From the NCBI GenBank assembly GCA_963775625.1, contig CAVZJM010000009.1:62001-126000 (forward strand): a stretch of DNA of 64,000 nt, written 5' to 3'. Under the pieces are notes generated by a model. That model saw nothing but the letters and a program-made list of their open reading frames with translations. It was not told the DNA's origin and ran no database searches. Within the stretch, counting starts at the first letter, position 1; each line of letters begins with the position of its first letter. The DNA comes from JAIBJN01 sp963775625 (GTDB taxonomy: Bacteria > Actinomycetota > Thermoleophilia > Gaiellales > Gaiellaceae). The translations under genes and the position numbers were made by a program. Positions 35,043-43,096 of this stretch are shown here, piece after piece.

Positions 35043-35675
35043 ATGGCCGGGATGATCTATGCGCGCACGCGCAACTGGGCGCGGACGAGCGATCGAGTGC
35101 GTCGCTGGCGCGAGGACCGTTACCGGCGGTTCCTCGAGCTCTGCCGAGTGAGCCCCGGCGAGCGCATCCTCGACGTCGGCGCCGGGGCCGGCGCAGCGCT
35201 CGAGCGCTTCAACTCGACGAACGAGATCGTCGCCGTCGACCTCAGCCCGCTCGAGAGCGAATGGCTCGCGCAGGACAACGTCACCGTTCAGGTGGCCGAC
35301 GCGACGAAGCTGCCGTTCGCTGACCGGGAGTTCCCGCTCGCCTTCTCGAGCTCGGTAATCGAGCACATTCCCAAGGAGCTGCAGCCCGCGTTCGCGAGCG
35401 AGATCCGGCGCGTGGCCGAGCGCTACTACGTGCAGACGCCCAACCGGTGGTTCCCGATCGAGCCGCACTATCAGTTCCCGTTCTTCCAGTTCCTCCCCGA
35501 GCGTGCCCAGCGGTGGCTCAACGCCCACTTCACGCTCGGCTGGCGTGAGAAGGGCTCGTGGGAGGAGGCGAACCTGCTCTCTGCGAACGACCTGCGCCGC
35601 CTCTTCCCCGACGGGGAGATCCACCGGGAGAAGCTCCTCGGGCTCACGAAGAGCCTGATGGTCGTGCGGCGCTGA
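35043..35675 (+). CDS. Class I SAM-dependent methyltransferase
   Basis: A 210-residue methyltransferase. Motif I is ILDVGAGAGAALERF (SAM glycine loop), the acidic end of strand 2 is IVAVDLSP, motif II is VADATKLPFADREF and motif III SSVIEHIPKEL. The C-terminal half contains VQTPNRWFPIEPHYQFPFFQFLP, typical of small glycan- or lipid-linked methyltransferases. It stands alone between two paralogous secreted-protein genes, so it may methylate the polysaccharide or a lipid carrier; the substrate is unknown. Confidence 0.85.
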   Translation: MAGMIYARTRNWARTSDRVRRWREDRYRRFLELCRVSPGERILDVGAGAGAALERFNSTNEIVAVDLSPLESEWLAQDNVTVQVADATKLPFADREFPLAFSSSVIEHIPKELQPAFASEIRRVAERYYVQTPNRWFPIEPHYQFPFFQFLPERAQRWLNAHFTLGWREKGSWEEANLLSANDLRRLFPDGEIHREKLLGLTKSLMVVRR

Positions 35676-35739
35676 CGAACGTGCTTCCGCTAGCGTTGCT
35701 CGCTCCCGCGGCCGGGGCACTGCCGGAGCTCGATCCTCG

Positions 35740-36720
35740 ATGAAGAAGGCACTCGCAGCCCTCGCGCTCTTCTTCGTCGCCGCTGGCGTCGGCGTCGGGG
35801 CCGCCGTGCTCATCCTGGACGAGGACGGCGACGGCGGCAGCGGCAGCGGCAGCGGCAGCGGCTCCCAGACAACCACGGCTTCGAGCGAGGACGACGGCGA
35901 TGCGATCGGCTCGCGCAGGGGCGGCTGCGACCACGAGGGAACCGGCGACTGCGTCGCCGGCGCCGAGATCGTCATCGTCGACAGCCAGTGGAGATGCCGA
36001 GGGCCGCTCGCCCGGTATGCGCGGGAGGCGGGCGGCACGCTGCCGCTGAAGGTGACGGCACGCTTCACGACGTTCGTGAACACCTCGGGGCCGGTCGTCG
36101 ACCTCCGCGAGGGATGCCGAGGGGACGGGACCGACGCGATCGACCTGATCCTGGACATCCAGGGCGACGGCCGCACCCTCGGCGGCGTCAACGACGCGCT
36201 GAGCGTCAAGCTCGACGCCCGGGACATCGACATCACCGGGAACATCGACTGCGGCCCGCGCATGGCCGAGTCGCACCAGGACGGCATTCAGGCCCAGGGG
36301 GCCCGCGACATCGCCTTCGTCGACCTCGAGGTGGGCGACTGGCAGGACCGGCGGGCGACCTGCACGGGGGCCTCCGGCGGCATCGACATCTCCCTGGGCG
36401 GGATCGCCAGGGTCGTCCCGACCGGCTACCAGTGCATCCGCTGCCGGGTGATCGCGTGCCGGCGGGGCCTCAACCTCGGAATCTCGCGGCGCGTACGGGT
36501 GGTCGACAGCCGCTTCCGCTCGGGAAACCCGACCGAGAGAGAGGAGCTGCTGGCAACGGGCGTGATCGGCATCTGCAGCTTCGCCGTCTCGACCTGCAGC
36601 GTCCTGCCGACGGCGAAGGAGCACACCCTCGAGGGGAACGTCTGCGACGAGTTCCCCTACGAGGACCTCACGGCGGCCACCGCGACCGGCAGGCGCCGGA
36701 CCGCCGTGGACAGCTCTTAG
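35740..36720 (+). CDS. Membrane-anchored Cys-rich protein, paralogue 3 of 3
   Basis: 326 residues. An N-terminal hydrophobic helix (LAALALFFVAAGVGVGAAVLI) is followed by an acidic Gly-Ser linker (GSGSGSGSGS) and then the domain shared with the 31104 and 32093 products: WRCRGPL, VVDLREGCRGDG, IDLILDIQGDGRTLGG, ITGNIDCGPR, SHQDGIQAQG, ATCTGASGG, CIRCRVIACRRGL, LATGVIGIC and NVCDEFPYED. The Asn-His-Gly of the CNHGM motif is replaced by RRG here. Anchored outside the membrane; function unknown. Confidence 0.75.
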   Translation: MKKALAALALFFVAAGVGVGAAVLILDEDGDGGSGSGSGSGSQTTTASSEDDGDAIGSRRGGCDHEGTGDCVAGAEIVIVDSQWRCRGPLARYAREAGGTLPLKVTARFTTFVNTSGPVVDLREGCRGDGTDAIDLILDIQGDGRTLGGVNDALSVKLDARDIDITGNIDCGPRMAESHQDGIQAQGARDIAFVDLEVGDWQDRRATCTGASGGIDISLGGIARVVPTGYQCIRCRVIACRRGLNLGISRRVRVVDSRFRSGNPTEREELLATGVIGICSFAVSTCSVLPTAKEHTLEGNVCDEFPYEDLTAATATGRRRTAVDSS

Positions 36721-36774
36721 AGGGACTGCTCGAGTTCATAATGATAGATGGGAGGATGACGATAGGTCTTTGAC

Positions 36775-36852
36775 GCGACAGCGCCGGCGTGCCGGGCGCT
36801 GTCGCTTCGCGACTCACGCTCGCTTCGAGACAATCGAAAGGAGCGAGTCGCG
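36775..36852 (+). other. Two hairpins ahead of the transposase remnant
   Basis: GCGACAGCGCC (36775-36785) pairs perfectly with GGCGCTGTCGC (36795-36805). CGCGACTC (36808-36815) pairs with GAGTCGCG (36845-36852), the second arm reaching the GTG start of the transposase. The first may terminate readthrough from the 35740 gene into the element. Confidence 0.5.
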
Positions 36853-37848
36853 TGTCTGAGGATGATGTCCTCTTCGGCTACCGGCTGCAGTTGGTCGACC
36901 TGGCCGGCCGGGTCGGGGTCACAGCGGCCTGCCGCACCTTAGGTGTCCACCGCTCGACCTACTACGTATGGAAGCGCAAGATCGAGCGGGAGGGCCTGGG
37001 TGCCCTGCGCCCGCGGGAGCGGCGCCGGCCGCGGATGCCCAATCAGCTCTCGCCGCTGGTCGAGCAACGGATCGTCGCCTTCGCGCTCGGCCACCCCGGC
37101 CTCGGGCCCGCGGCGGATAGCGGCCGAGCTCGCGCGCGCGCGCTGGGGCGGGCTCCTCGTTTCCGCACAACGGCGTCTGGCGCTGCCTGCGCCGCCACGG
37201 CCTCAACACGCGTGCCAAGCGACTCGCGCTCGTCGCCGGCTACGCCGCGCCCTACGAGCCGCCGCGCGAGCCGGCGGCCGCGAGCGGCACGTCGAGGCGG
37301 AGCGACCGGGCGAGTTGGTCGGCTTCGACTGCTTCTTCGTCGGGCGGCTGCACAGACATGAAGCAGCACGGTATGGCAGCTGACCGCGATCGACGTCTGC
37401 TCCTCCTACGCCTGGGCCGAGCTCGTTAGCTGCAAGCGCGGGCAGACCGAGCGCGAGCACAAACCTCGAAGCTCGCCCGCCGTGTGGCCGCCGAGCTGCA
37501 AGCGGCTGGGTGGCGGCTCGAGCGGGCGCTGAGCGACAACGGCAGCGAGTTTCGCGGCCGCTTCGAGCAGACGCTCGCGCAGCTCGGCGCCGCGGGCGAC
37601 GCGCATCCGCGCCGGCCGCCCGCAGACGAACGGAGCCGTCGAAGCGCTACACAAGACGATCCTCGAGGAATGCTGGCGCCCCGCCTTCGCCCGCTACCTC
37701 CAGGTCCGCTTCCAGGGCCTGCAGCCGCGACCTCGGCCGACTACGTGGCGCTTCTACAACCTCGAGCGCGCCCACACATGGCCGCCTCACCCGCGGCCGC
37801 GTCCCAGCCGACATCGTCGACGGTGTCCGCAAGATGGAGGCGAGATGA
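36852..37848 (+). pseudogene. Decayed IS481-like transposase
   Basis: The N-terminus from GTG 36852 has the helix-turn-helix GVTAACRTLGVHRSTYYVWKR. The integrase core is recoverable only by changing frame several times: RRIAAELARARWG, ELVGFDCFFVG (first Asp), LTAIDVCSSYAWAE, ALSDNGSEFRG (second Asp), QTNGAVEALHKTILEECWR (Glu) and FYNLERAHT. The DDE residues survive but there are at least four frame breaks, so it is inactive. No clear terminal inverted repeats or target duplication could be found. Confidence 0.8.
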
Positions 37849-37884
37849 GCCGAACCTGTCGGCACATCTCGGAGGCAGTCCATC

Positions 37885-37985
37885 TTAGAGCTCGTATTCG
37901 AGAATGACGGTCGCGACCGAGGACGCCGAATCGCGCCGTCCAGGGCGGCCCGGCGGCACCGTGCTCATTGTGAATCGAGCTCTTA
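37885..37985. repeat. Palindromic intergenic element, copy C (internal deletion)
   Basis: About 100 bp between the transposase remnant and the stop of the AMP-ligase gene. Perfect inverted ends AGAGCTCG...CGAGCTCT, with GAGAATGACG and CTCATTGTGAAT inside. The core ACCGAGGACGCCG followed by CCAGGGCG matches copies A and B, but the segment between GAATGACG and this core is missing. It abuts the TAA of the ligase gene. Confidence 0.75.
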
Positions 37986-39531
37986 GACCTCGGCGGGATC
38001 CTTGAGGCTCTTGCGGCGGACCTTGCCCGTGGCCGTCGTCGGGAGCGCCTCCAGGAACTCGACCTCCCGCGGGACCATGAAGTTCTCGAGGCGGACGCGG
38101 CAGGCGGCGATCACGTCCTGCTCGGTCAGGGCCGCCCCGTCGTCGAGGACGACGAAGGCGCGGATCGCCTCGCCGAGCACCTCGTCCGGGACGCCGACGA
38201 CCGCGGCCTCCTTGACACCCTCGATGTCGAAGATGGCGTTCTCCACCTCGATCGGGCTGACCTTCTCGCCGCGTGTCTTGATGATGTCGTCGCTCCGCCC
38301 GACGAAGTAGAGGAAGCCCTCCTCGTCGACGCTGAAGTGGTCCTGGGCGCAGAGCATCTTCTCGCCCGGGAGCGGCCCGTCGACGATCATCTCGGCCGTC
38401 TGCTCGGGCTTCCGCCAGTACCCGGCCATGACGTGAGGCCCGCGGACGTAGAGCACGCCCGTCTCTCCCGGCTCCACCGGCGTCATGTCCTCGCGGAGCA
38501 CCATCGGTCTCGGTTCCGGGGATCGCCTTGCCGACCGAGGTCGGCTTCTCGGCGAGGAGCTCCGGCTCCAGGTAGCTGACGCGCTTGCACTCGGTGAGCC
38601 CGTACATCGCGAAGACGAGCGCGTTCGGGAAGATCCGGGCCAGCTCGCCGTGGAACGTCGCGGGCAGGGCGGCGGCGGTGTTGGTGACCCGGCGGACGCT
38701 CGGCAGCTCGAACTCCATCCCCCGCCGCATGGAGAGGAGCGTCGCGTAGACCGTGGGGACGCCGGGAAAGACGGTGGCCTCCTCCTCCTGCACCCGCTTG
38801 ACGATCTGCGCCGGGAAGGCGAAGGAGCGCTCGAGCACGAGCGTCCCGCCCTCGAGGACGTTCATCAGGAGCTGGTAGAGGCCGTAGTCGAAGGCGAGCG
38901 GGAGCAGGCCGAGGATGCGCTCGTCCGGCCCCAGCCGCAGGTACTGGGAGATGCTCCCGGCGGCGAAGACCATGCTCTGGTGGGTCATCATCACGCCCTT
39001 GGGGAAGCCGGTGCTCCCCGACGTGTAGATGAGGGCGGCGAGGTCGAGCGGGATCGTGCCCGCCGAGCGCGGCTCGGGCTCCGCGGTCGCGATCACGTCC
39101 TCGAAGGAGAGCGCGCCCTCGACGCCCTCCGGCGCGGAGTCGGCCACGACGGCCTTCACGCTCGAGGCGGAAGCGGTGGCGGCCAGAGCGGTCCGCGTGA
39201 GGCTCCCCTCGGTGAGAACCGCAGCCGCCTCGCAGTCGTCCAGGACGTAGAGGAGCTTGTCCGCCTTCGTCTGCGGGTTGACGACTACGAAGACGCCGCC
39301 GGCGAGCAGCGTCCCGTAGATCGCGGCCGCGCACCCTGCCGAGTTGTCCATGTAGATCGCCACGCGGTCGCCCCGGCCTACGCCGAGCTCCTGCAGGCCG
39401 CGCGCCAACCGCAGCGAGCGGTCGAGCAGCTCGGCGTACGGGAGCCGTGCGGGCCCGGCGACGATCGCCTCCCGCTCGGGGACGCGCTCCGCGGAGGCGA
39501 GCAGGGTCTCGTGGAGCAGGCGGACGTTCAC
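37983..39531 (-). CDS. AMP-dependent acyl/aryl ligase, one frameshift
   Basis: About 515 residues after removing one base. Adenylate-forming motifs: IYTSGSTGFPKGVMMTHQS, MYGLTECKRVSYLEPELL, then VGRSDDIIKTRGEKVSPIEVE and TTATGKVRRKSL with the catalytic Lys. The frames join at C38505: IPGTET continues as MVLREDMTPVEPGETG if this base is dropped. GTG at 39531 overlaps the asparagine-synthetase stop (GTGA). With the divergent carrier protein at 41676 it probably loads an acyl group onto that ACP. The substrate is unknown. Confidence 0.85.
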
Positions 39532-41546
39532 GCGGTAGCCCGTGCCGGCGCCTGCGGGACGCGCACCTGGTCTCCGATCACAACGCGGTCCGGGACGAGC
39601 GGATCCGCCAGGCGCGGGCTCGCAACGAAGCGCTCGTGCAGGAGCATGACGGAGAGGGCGCCGACGAGCGCCATCTCGTCGGTCTCGCTGACGGCGTCCC
39701 GCGGCGCGCCCGCCTCGCACTTGCGCACCAGGCGCGTGACCGCCTCCGGAGCCAGCAGCCCCGCCTCGGCGAGCCGTCCCTCGTCCAGGAGCTCCCGCGC
39801 ATACGGGGGAGCCTCGGCGCCCACGAACGCGCCGACGATCGGCGCCCTGTAGGGCCGCTTCTTGCGCGCGGCGATCTCGGTCGGGAGCCGGTGCGCGACC
39901 GCCTTCCGCAGCAGGTACTTCTCCGTCAGCCCGCGCAGCCTGAGCTGGTCGGGGAGCGAGGCGGCGAGCTCGGCGACGCGGTAGTCGAGGAAGGGGAAGC
40001 GGCCCTCGATCGAGTGGCCCATCAGCATCCGGTCACCCTGCGTATGGAGCAGGTAGCCCTCGAGGAAGGTGGCGATCTCCAGGTACTGGACCTTCCCGAG
40101 CGGCGTCATCTCCCCGAACCAGGAGGGCAGGCGTGCCTCCAGCCGCTCGGCGGGGTCGCCCCGCTCCCCGGCCCGGCGAGCACGTCGTCGTCGAGAAGGG
40201 AGAGCAGCCGGCCCGTGTTGGCGAACCGCAGGCGGTGGCTGTAGAGCGGGTCGTCCGTGTCCGTGAGGCCCTTGCGGTAGAAGCCGACGAGGAACGCGCC
40301 CGAGCGTTTCAAGTCCTTCCCGATGAATGCGTTCAGCCGCGTCAGGAGCAGCGGGCGGAGCTCCGATTCGGGCTCGCGGGCCCAGAAGTGGCGGACGGCG
40401 TTCTCCCGGAAGAGGTCGTAGCCGCCGAAGAGCTCGTCCGCGCCCTCGCCGGTCGTGACCACCTTCAGCCCGGCGTCCTGCACGGCCCCGGAGAGGCGCA
40501 GCAGCGGTGACGGCGCGGTGCGAAGCGTCGGCTTCTCGGCCAGCTCGACCGTCTGCGGCAGCAGCTCCGCGATGTCGCGCGCGCCGACGGTCGCCCGGGT
40601 GAGGCTGAGCCCGCGGGCGCCCGCGAGCAGGTCCTGGTAGGCGCTCTCGTCGAAGCGCTCGTCCTCGAAGCCGATCCCGAACGCGTGCAGCGTCTCGTCC
40701 ATCTGCTCGAGCGCGTGGGCGACGATGGCCGACGAGTCGAGCCCGCCGCTCAGGTACGCGGCGACGGGAACGTCTGCGCGCAGGCGCAGGCGGGTGGCGT
40801 CGGCGAGGAGCGCGTCGAGCTCCTCCGCCAGGGCCGAGCGCTCTGCCGGCGAGGCGTCCGGCGCGTCCGAGAAGCGGAGGTCCCACCAGCGCCGCTCGGC
40901 GCGGATGCCGTCCGGGCCGGCGAGGAGGTAGTGCGCGGGCGCGAGCTCGCGGATGCCGGGGAACGAGGACGCGTCCGGCGAGATGCACCAGGTCGTGAAG
41001 CTCTCGACGAGCCCGGCCGGGTCGAGCTCGCGCCGGGCGGCGGGGTGCCGGAGGATGGCCTTCTGCTCGGAGGCGAAGACGAGGTCGCCGCCCAGCTCGG
41101 CCACGAAGAGCGGCCGCACGCCGAAGCGGTCGCGCGCGAGGAAGAGCTCGCGCTCGCGCCGGTCCCACACGGCGAATGCGAAGTCGCCGTTCAGCCGGTC
41201 GAGGCAGGCGGGGCCCCACTCGGCGTAGGCCTGCGCGATCACCTCGGTGTCGCTGGTCGTGGTGAAGCGGCGCCCGAGGCTCTCGAGCTCGGCCTGGAGC
41301 TCGACGTAGTTGTAGATCTCGCCGTTCTGCATCACCCAGTAGCGTCCGATCCTCGCTCGCGAGAGGCTGGTCGCCGCCCTCGAGGTCGACGATGGCGAGG
41401 CGGTTGTTCGTCATCCCGAAACGGCCGTCACGGTAGAGGCCCGTGCCGTCGGGCCCGCGGTGGCGGAGCTCGCCGGCCATGGTCAGAAGGAGCTCCTGCG
41501 GCGCGTCCGCGTCAGGGCGCGCGTAGATCCCGGCGATGCCGCACAT
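39528..41546 (-). CDS. asnB: Asparagine synthetase B-type amidotransferase, two compensating frameshifts
   Basis: 672 residues in total. The glutaminase domain starts MCGIAGIY (Cys2 nucleophile) with RHRGPDG and NGEIYNY; the synthetase domain has the pyrophosphatase loop YLSGGLDSSA and TTGEGADELFGGYD. The frame changes at an extra base near 41348 (ASED joins GRYWVMQNGEIYN) and returns at a missing base near 40172 (LLDDDVLAG joins GERGDPAERL), so the product is complete if both are consensus errors. In sugar-modification loci such enzymes often amidate a uronic or carrier-bound acid rather than aspartate. ATG at 41546, divergent from the carrier-protein gene. Confidence 0.85.
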   Translation of the reverse strand: MCGIAGIYARPDADAPQELLLTMAGELRHRGPDGTGLYRDGRFGMTNNRLAIVDLEGGDQPLASEDRTLLGDAERRDLQLRRAPGRAREPRAPLHHDQRHRGDRAGLRRVGPRLPRPAERRLRIRRVGPARARALPRARPLRRAAALRGRAGRRPRLRLRAEGHPPAPRRPARARPGRARRELHDLVHLAGRVLVPRHPRARARALPPRRPGRHPRRAALVGPPLLGRAGRLAGRALGPGGGARRAPRRRHPPAPARRRSRRRVPERRARLVGHRRPRARADGRDAARVRDRLRGRALRRERLPGPARGRPRAQPHPGDRRRARHRGAAAADGRAGREADASHRAVTAAAPLRGRAGRRAEGGHDRRGRGRALRRLRPLPGERRPPLLGPRARIGAPPAAPDAAERIHREGLETLGRVPRRLLPQGPHGHGRPALQPPPAVRQHGPAALPSRRRRARRAGERGDPAERLEARLPSWFGEMTPLGKVQYLEIATFLEGYLLHTQGDRMLMGHSIEGRFPFLDYRVAELAASLPDQLRLRGLTEKYLLRKAVAHRLPTEIAARKKRPYRAPIVGAFVGAEAPPYARELLDEGRLAEAGLLAPEAVTRLVRKCEAGAPRDAVSETDEMALVGALSVMLLHERFVASPRLADPLVPDRVVIGDQVRVPQAPARATA

Positions 41547-41606
41547 GTCCTGACGATACGGGCGACCCAGACCTGCGGCAAGGGCAGGAAGAGAACAAGA
41601 ACCTGG

Positions 41607-41635
41607 TCGAAAGCTCCAGGGGCCGCTGGTATGCT
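41607..41635 (+). promoter_or_regulatory. Candidate promoter of the ACP/NAD-synthase-like pair
   Basis: TCGAAA (41607-41612), a 17-bp spacer and TATGCT (41630-41635) lie 41 bp before the carrier-protein ATG, in the 129-bp gap divergent from the asparagine-synthetase gene. A hairpin GTCGCC/GGCGAC (41643-41659) covers the GGAGG that follows. Confidence 0.35.
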
Positions 41636-41675
41636 CAGTGGGGTCGCCCCGGAGGCGACTTCTCTTTTGCCCGTC

Positions 41676-41951
41676 ATGCCCGGTCACGACGCCATCGAGC
41701 AGGAAGTCCGCCAGTTCCTCAGGGACAACTTCCCGCTGAGCGCCGATGGCGTCGTCCTCGACAAGGACGACTCCCTGATCGAGGTGGGCGTCATCGACTC
41801 GACCGGCGTCCTCGAGCTGATCGGCTTCATCGAGGAGCGCTACGAGGTCGAGATCGCCGACGAGGAGGTTCTCCCCGAGAACCTCGACTCGATCGCGAAC
41901 ATCACCCGCTTCGTCGGCGCGAAGACCGCCGGCACGAACGGTGCCGGCTGA
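41676..41951 (+). CDS. Acyl carrier protein
   Basis: 91 residues. Phosphopantetheine site in GVIDSTGVLELIGF, helix III FIEERYEVEIADEEVLP. ATG at 41676 used; an in-frame TTG 9 nt earlier is possible. Overlaps the next gene by 11 bp. Its sequence differs clearly from the 7627 carrier protein, so the locus has two separate carriers. The ligase at 37983 is the likely loading enzyme. Confidence 0.9.
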   Translation: MPGHDAIEQEVRQFLRDNFPLSADGVVLDKDDSLIEVGVIDSTGVLELIGFIEERYEVEIADEEVLPENLDSIANITRFVGAKTAGTNGAG

Positions 41952-42936
41952 CCTGACCCTCACCGCGGGATCGCTCCGCCTGGACGACCCGGCGCGGACC
42001 GTCGACGAGATCGCGGAGCGGCTGCGCGAGGTCGTCTACCGGGACCTTCGCCGGCGCGGCGCCGTCGTCGGCGTCTCCGGCGGGGTCGACTCCAGCCTCG
42101 TCGCCTTCCTCTGCGCCCGCGCGTTCGGGCCGGAGCGCGTCCTCGCGGTGCTGATGCCCGAGGGCGAGTCCGCCTCGGACACGCTGGATCTCTCGCGCGT
42201 CGCCGCCGACGCCGCCGGCGTCGAGTCCGTCCTCGAGGACGTCACAGGGCTGCTGGAGGCGGCGGGCTGCTACGAGCGCCGCGACGCGGCCATCCGCACC
42301 GTCCTCCCCGAGTACGGCCCCGGCTGGAAGGCGAAGATCGTGCTCCCCAGCCTCCTCGGCGGCTCTCGCTACAGCCTCTTCACCGTCGTCGCCGAGTCGC
42401 CCGAGGGCGACCGCCGCGAAGCCCGGCTGACCGCGACGGCCTACCGCGAGGTCGTCGCCGCGACGAGCTTCAAGCAGCGCGTGCGCAAGATGCTCGAGTA
42501 CTACCACGCCGACCGACTCGACTATGCGGTGGTCGGGACGCCGAACCGCCTCGAGTACGACCAGGGCTTCTTCGTCAAGAACGGCGACGGCTCGGCGGAC
42601 GTGAAGCCGATCGCCCACCTCTACAAGACCCAGGTCTACCAGCTCGCCGACGAGGTGGGCGTCCCGGCGGAGATCCGCGAGCGCCCGCCCACGACCGACA
42701 CGTACGCGCTCGAGCAAAGCCAGGAGGAGTTCTACTTCTCCGTCCCGTTCGACAAGCTCGACCTCTGCCTCTATGCCCGAAATCACGGGCTCCCGGCGGA
42801 GGCCGCGGCCGCGGCGACCGGCCTCGAGGCCGAGATCGTCGAGCGCGTCTACGAGGACATCGAGCGCAAGCGCCGTGCCGCCGAGTACCTCCATGCGCCG
42901 CCGCTCCTCGTCGCCGAGCTCGAGCGAACGCCCTAG
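41941..42936 (+). CDS. NAD synthase-like ATP-pyrophosphatase
   Basis: 331 residues of the NadE family: pyrophosphatase loop VGVSGGVDSSLVAF, KQRVRKMLEYYHAD, VVGTPNRLEYDQGFFVKNGDG and KPIAHLYKTQVYQLADEVGVP. It lacks the nitrilase domain of glutamine-dependent NadE. The C-terminal part (TDTYALEQSQEEFYF) departs from ordinary NadE, as in copies found beside ACP, AsnB and AMP-ligase genes in polysaccharide loci. So amidation or amide-ligation of a carrier-bound acid is as likely as NAD synthesis. GTG at 41941 overlaps the ACP stop. Confidence 0.8.
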   Translation: MPADLTLTAGSLRLDDPARTVDEIAERLREVVYRDLRRRGAVVGVSGGVDSSLVAFLCARAFGPERVLAVLMPEGESASDTLDLSRVAADAAGVESVLEDVTGLLEAAGCYERRDAAIRTVLPEYGPGWKAKIVLPSLLGGSRYSLFTVVAESPEGDRREARLTATAYREVVAATSFKQRVRKMLEYYHADRLDYAVVGTPNRLEYDQGFFVKNGDGSADVKPIAHLYKTQVYQLADEVGVPAEIRERPPTTDTYALEQSQEEFYFSVPFDKLDLCLYARNHGLPAEAAAAATGLEAEIVERVYEDIERKRRAAEYLHAPPLLVAELERTP

Positions 42937-43074
42937 ACCTTCGAGGGGGCGACGGGCGCGGACCGCACGCGCCCCGGTGTCGCTCCGGCACGGGGAGCCG
43001 GTTTCCACAGGCCGCTCCCGCGAGACTTGCACAACCCGAAAGATGAGCTATGGTCCAGTTCTTCGTGTAGTCCG

Positions 43075-43096
43075 ATCGAAAGGCGGCCCTTTCGAT
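43075..43096 (+). promoter_or_regulatory. Perfect hairpin burying the Shine-Dalgarno and start codon of the regulator gene
   Basis: ATCGAAAGG (43075-43083), loop CGGC, then CCTTTCGAT (43088-43096). The 5' arm contains the only purine-rich ribosome-binding candidate, and the 3' arm ends with the first two bases of the ATG at 43095. All 9 pairs match, so the mRNA should be poorly translated unless the stem is opened. Confidence 0.6.

Noticed and set aside
36721..37884. An intact insertion sequence
   Set aside because: The reading frame is broken several times and no terminal inverted repeats or target duplication could be identified.
7627..42936. A PEP-CTERM/exosortase system
   Set aside because: The ligase, hydrolase and FemAB-like genes recall such loci, but there is no exosortase, no PEP-CTERM tail and no decarboxylase in the window.
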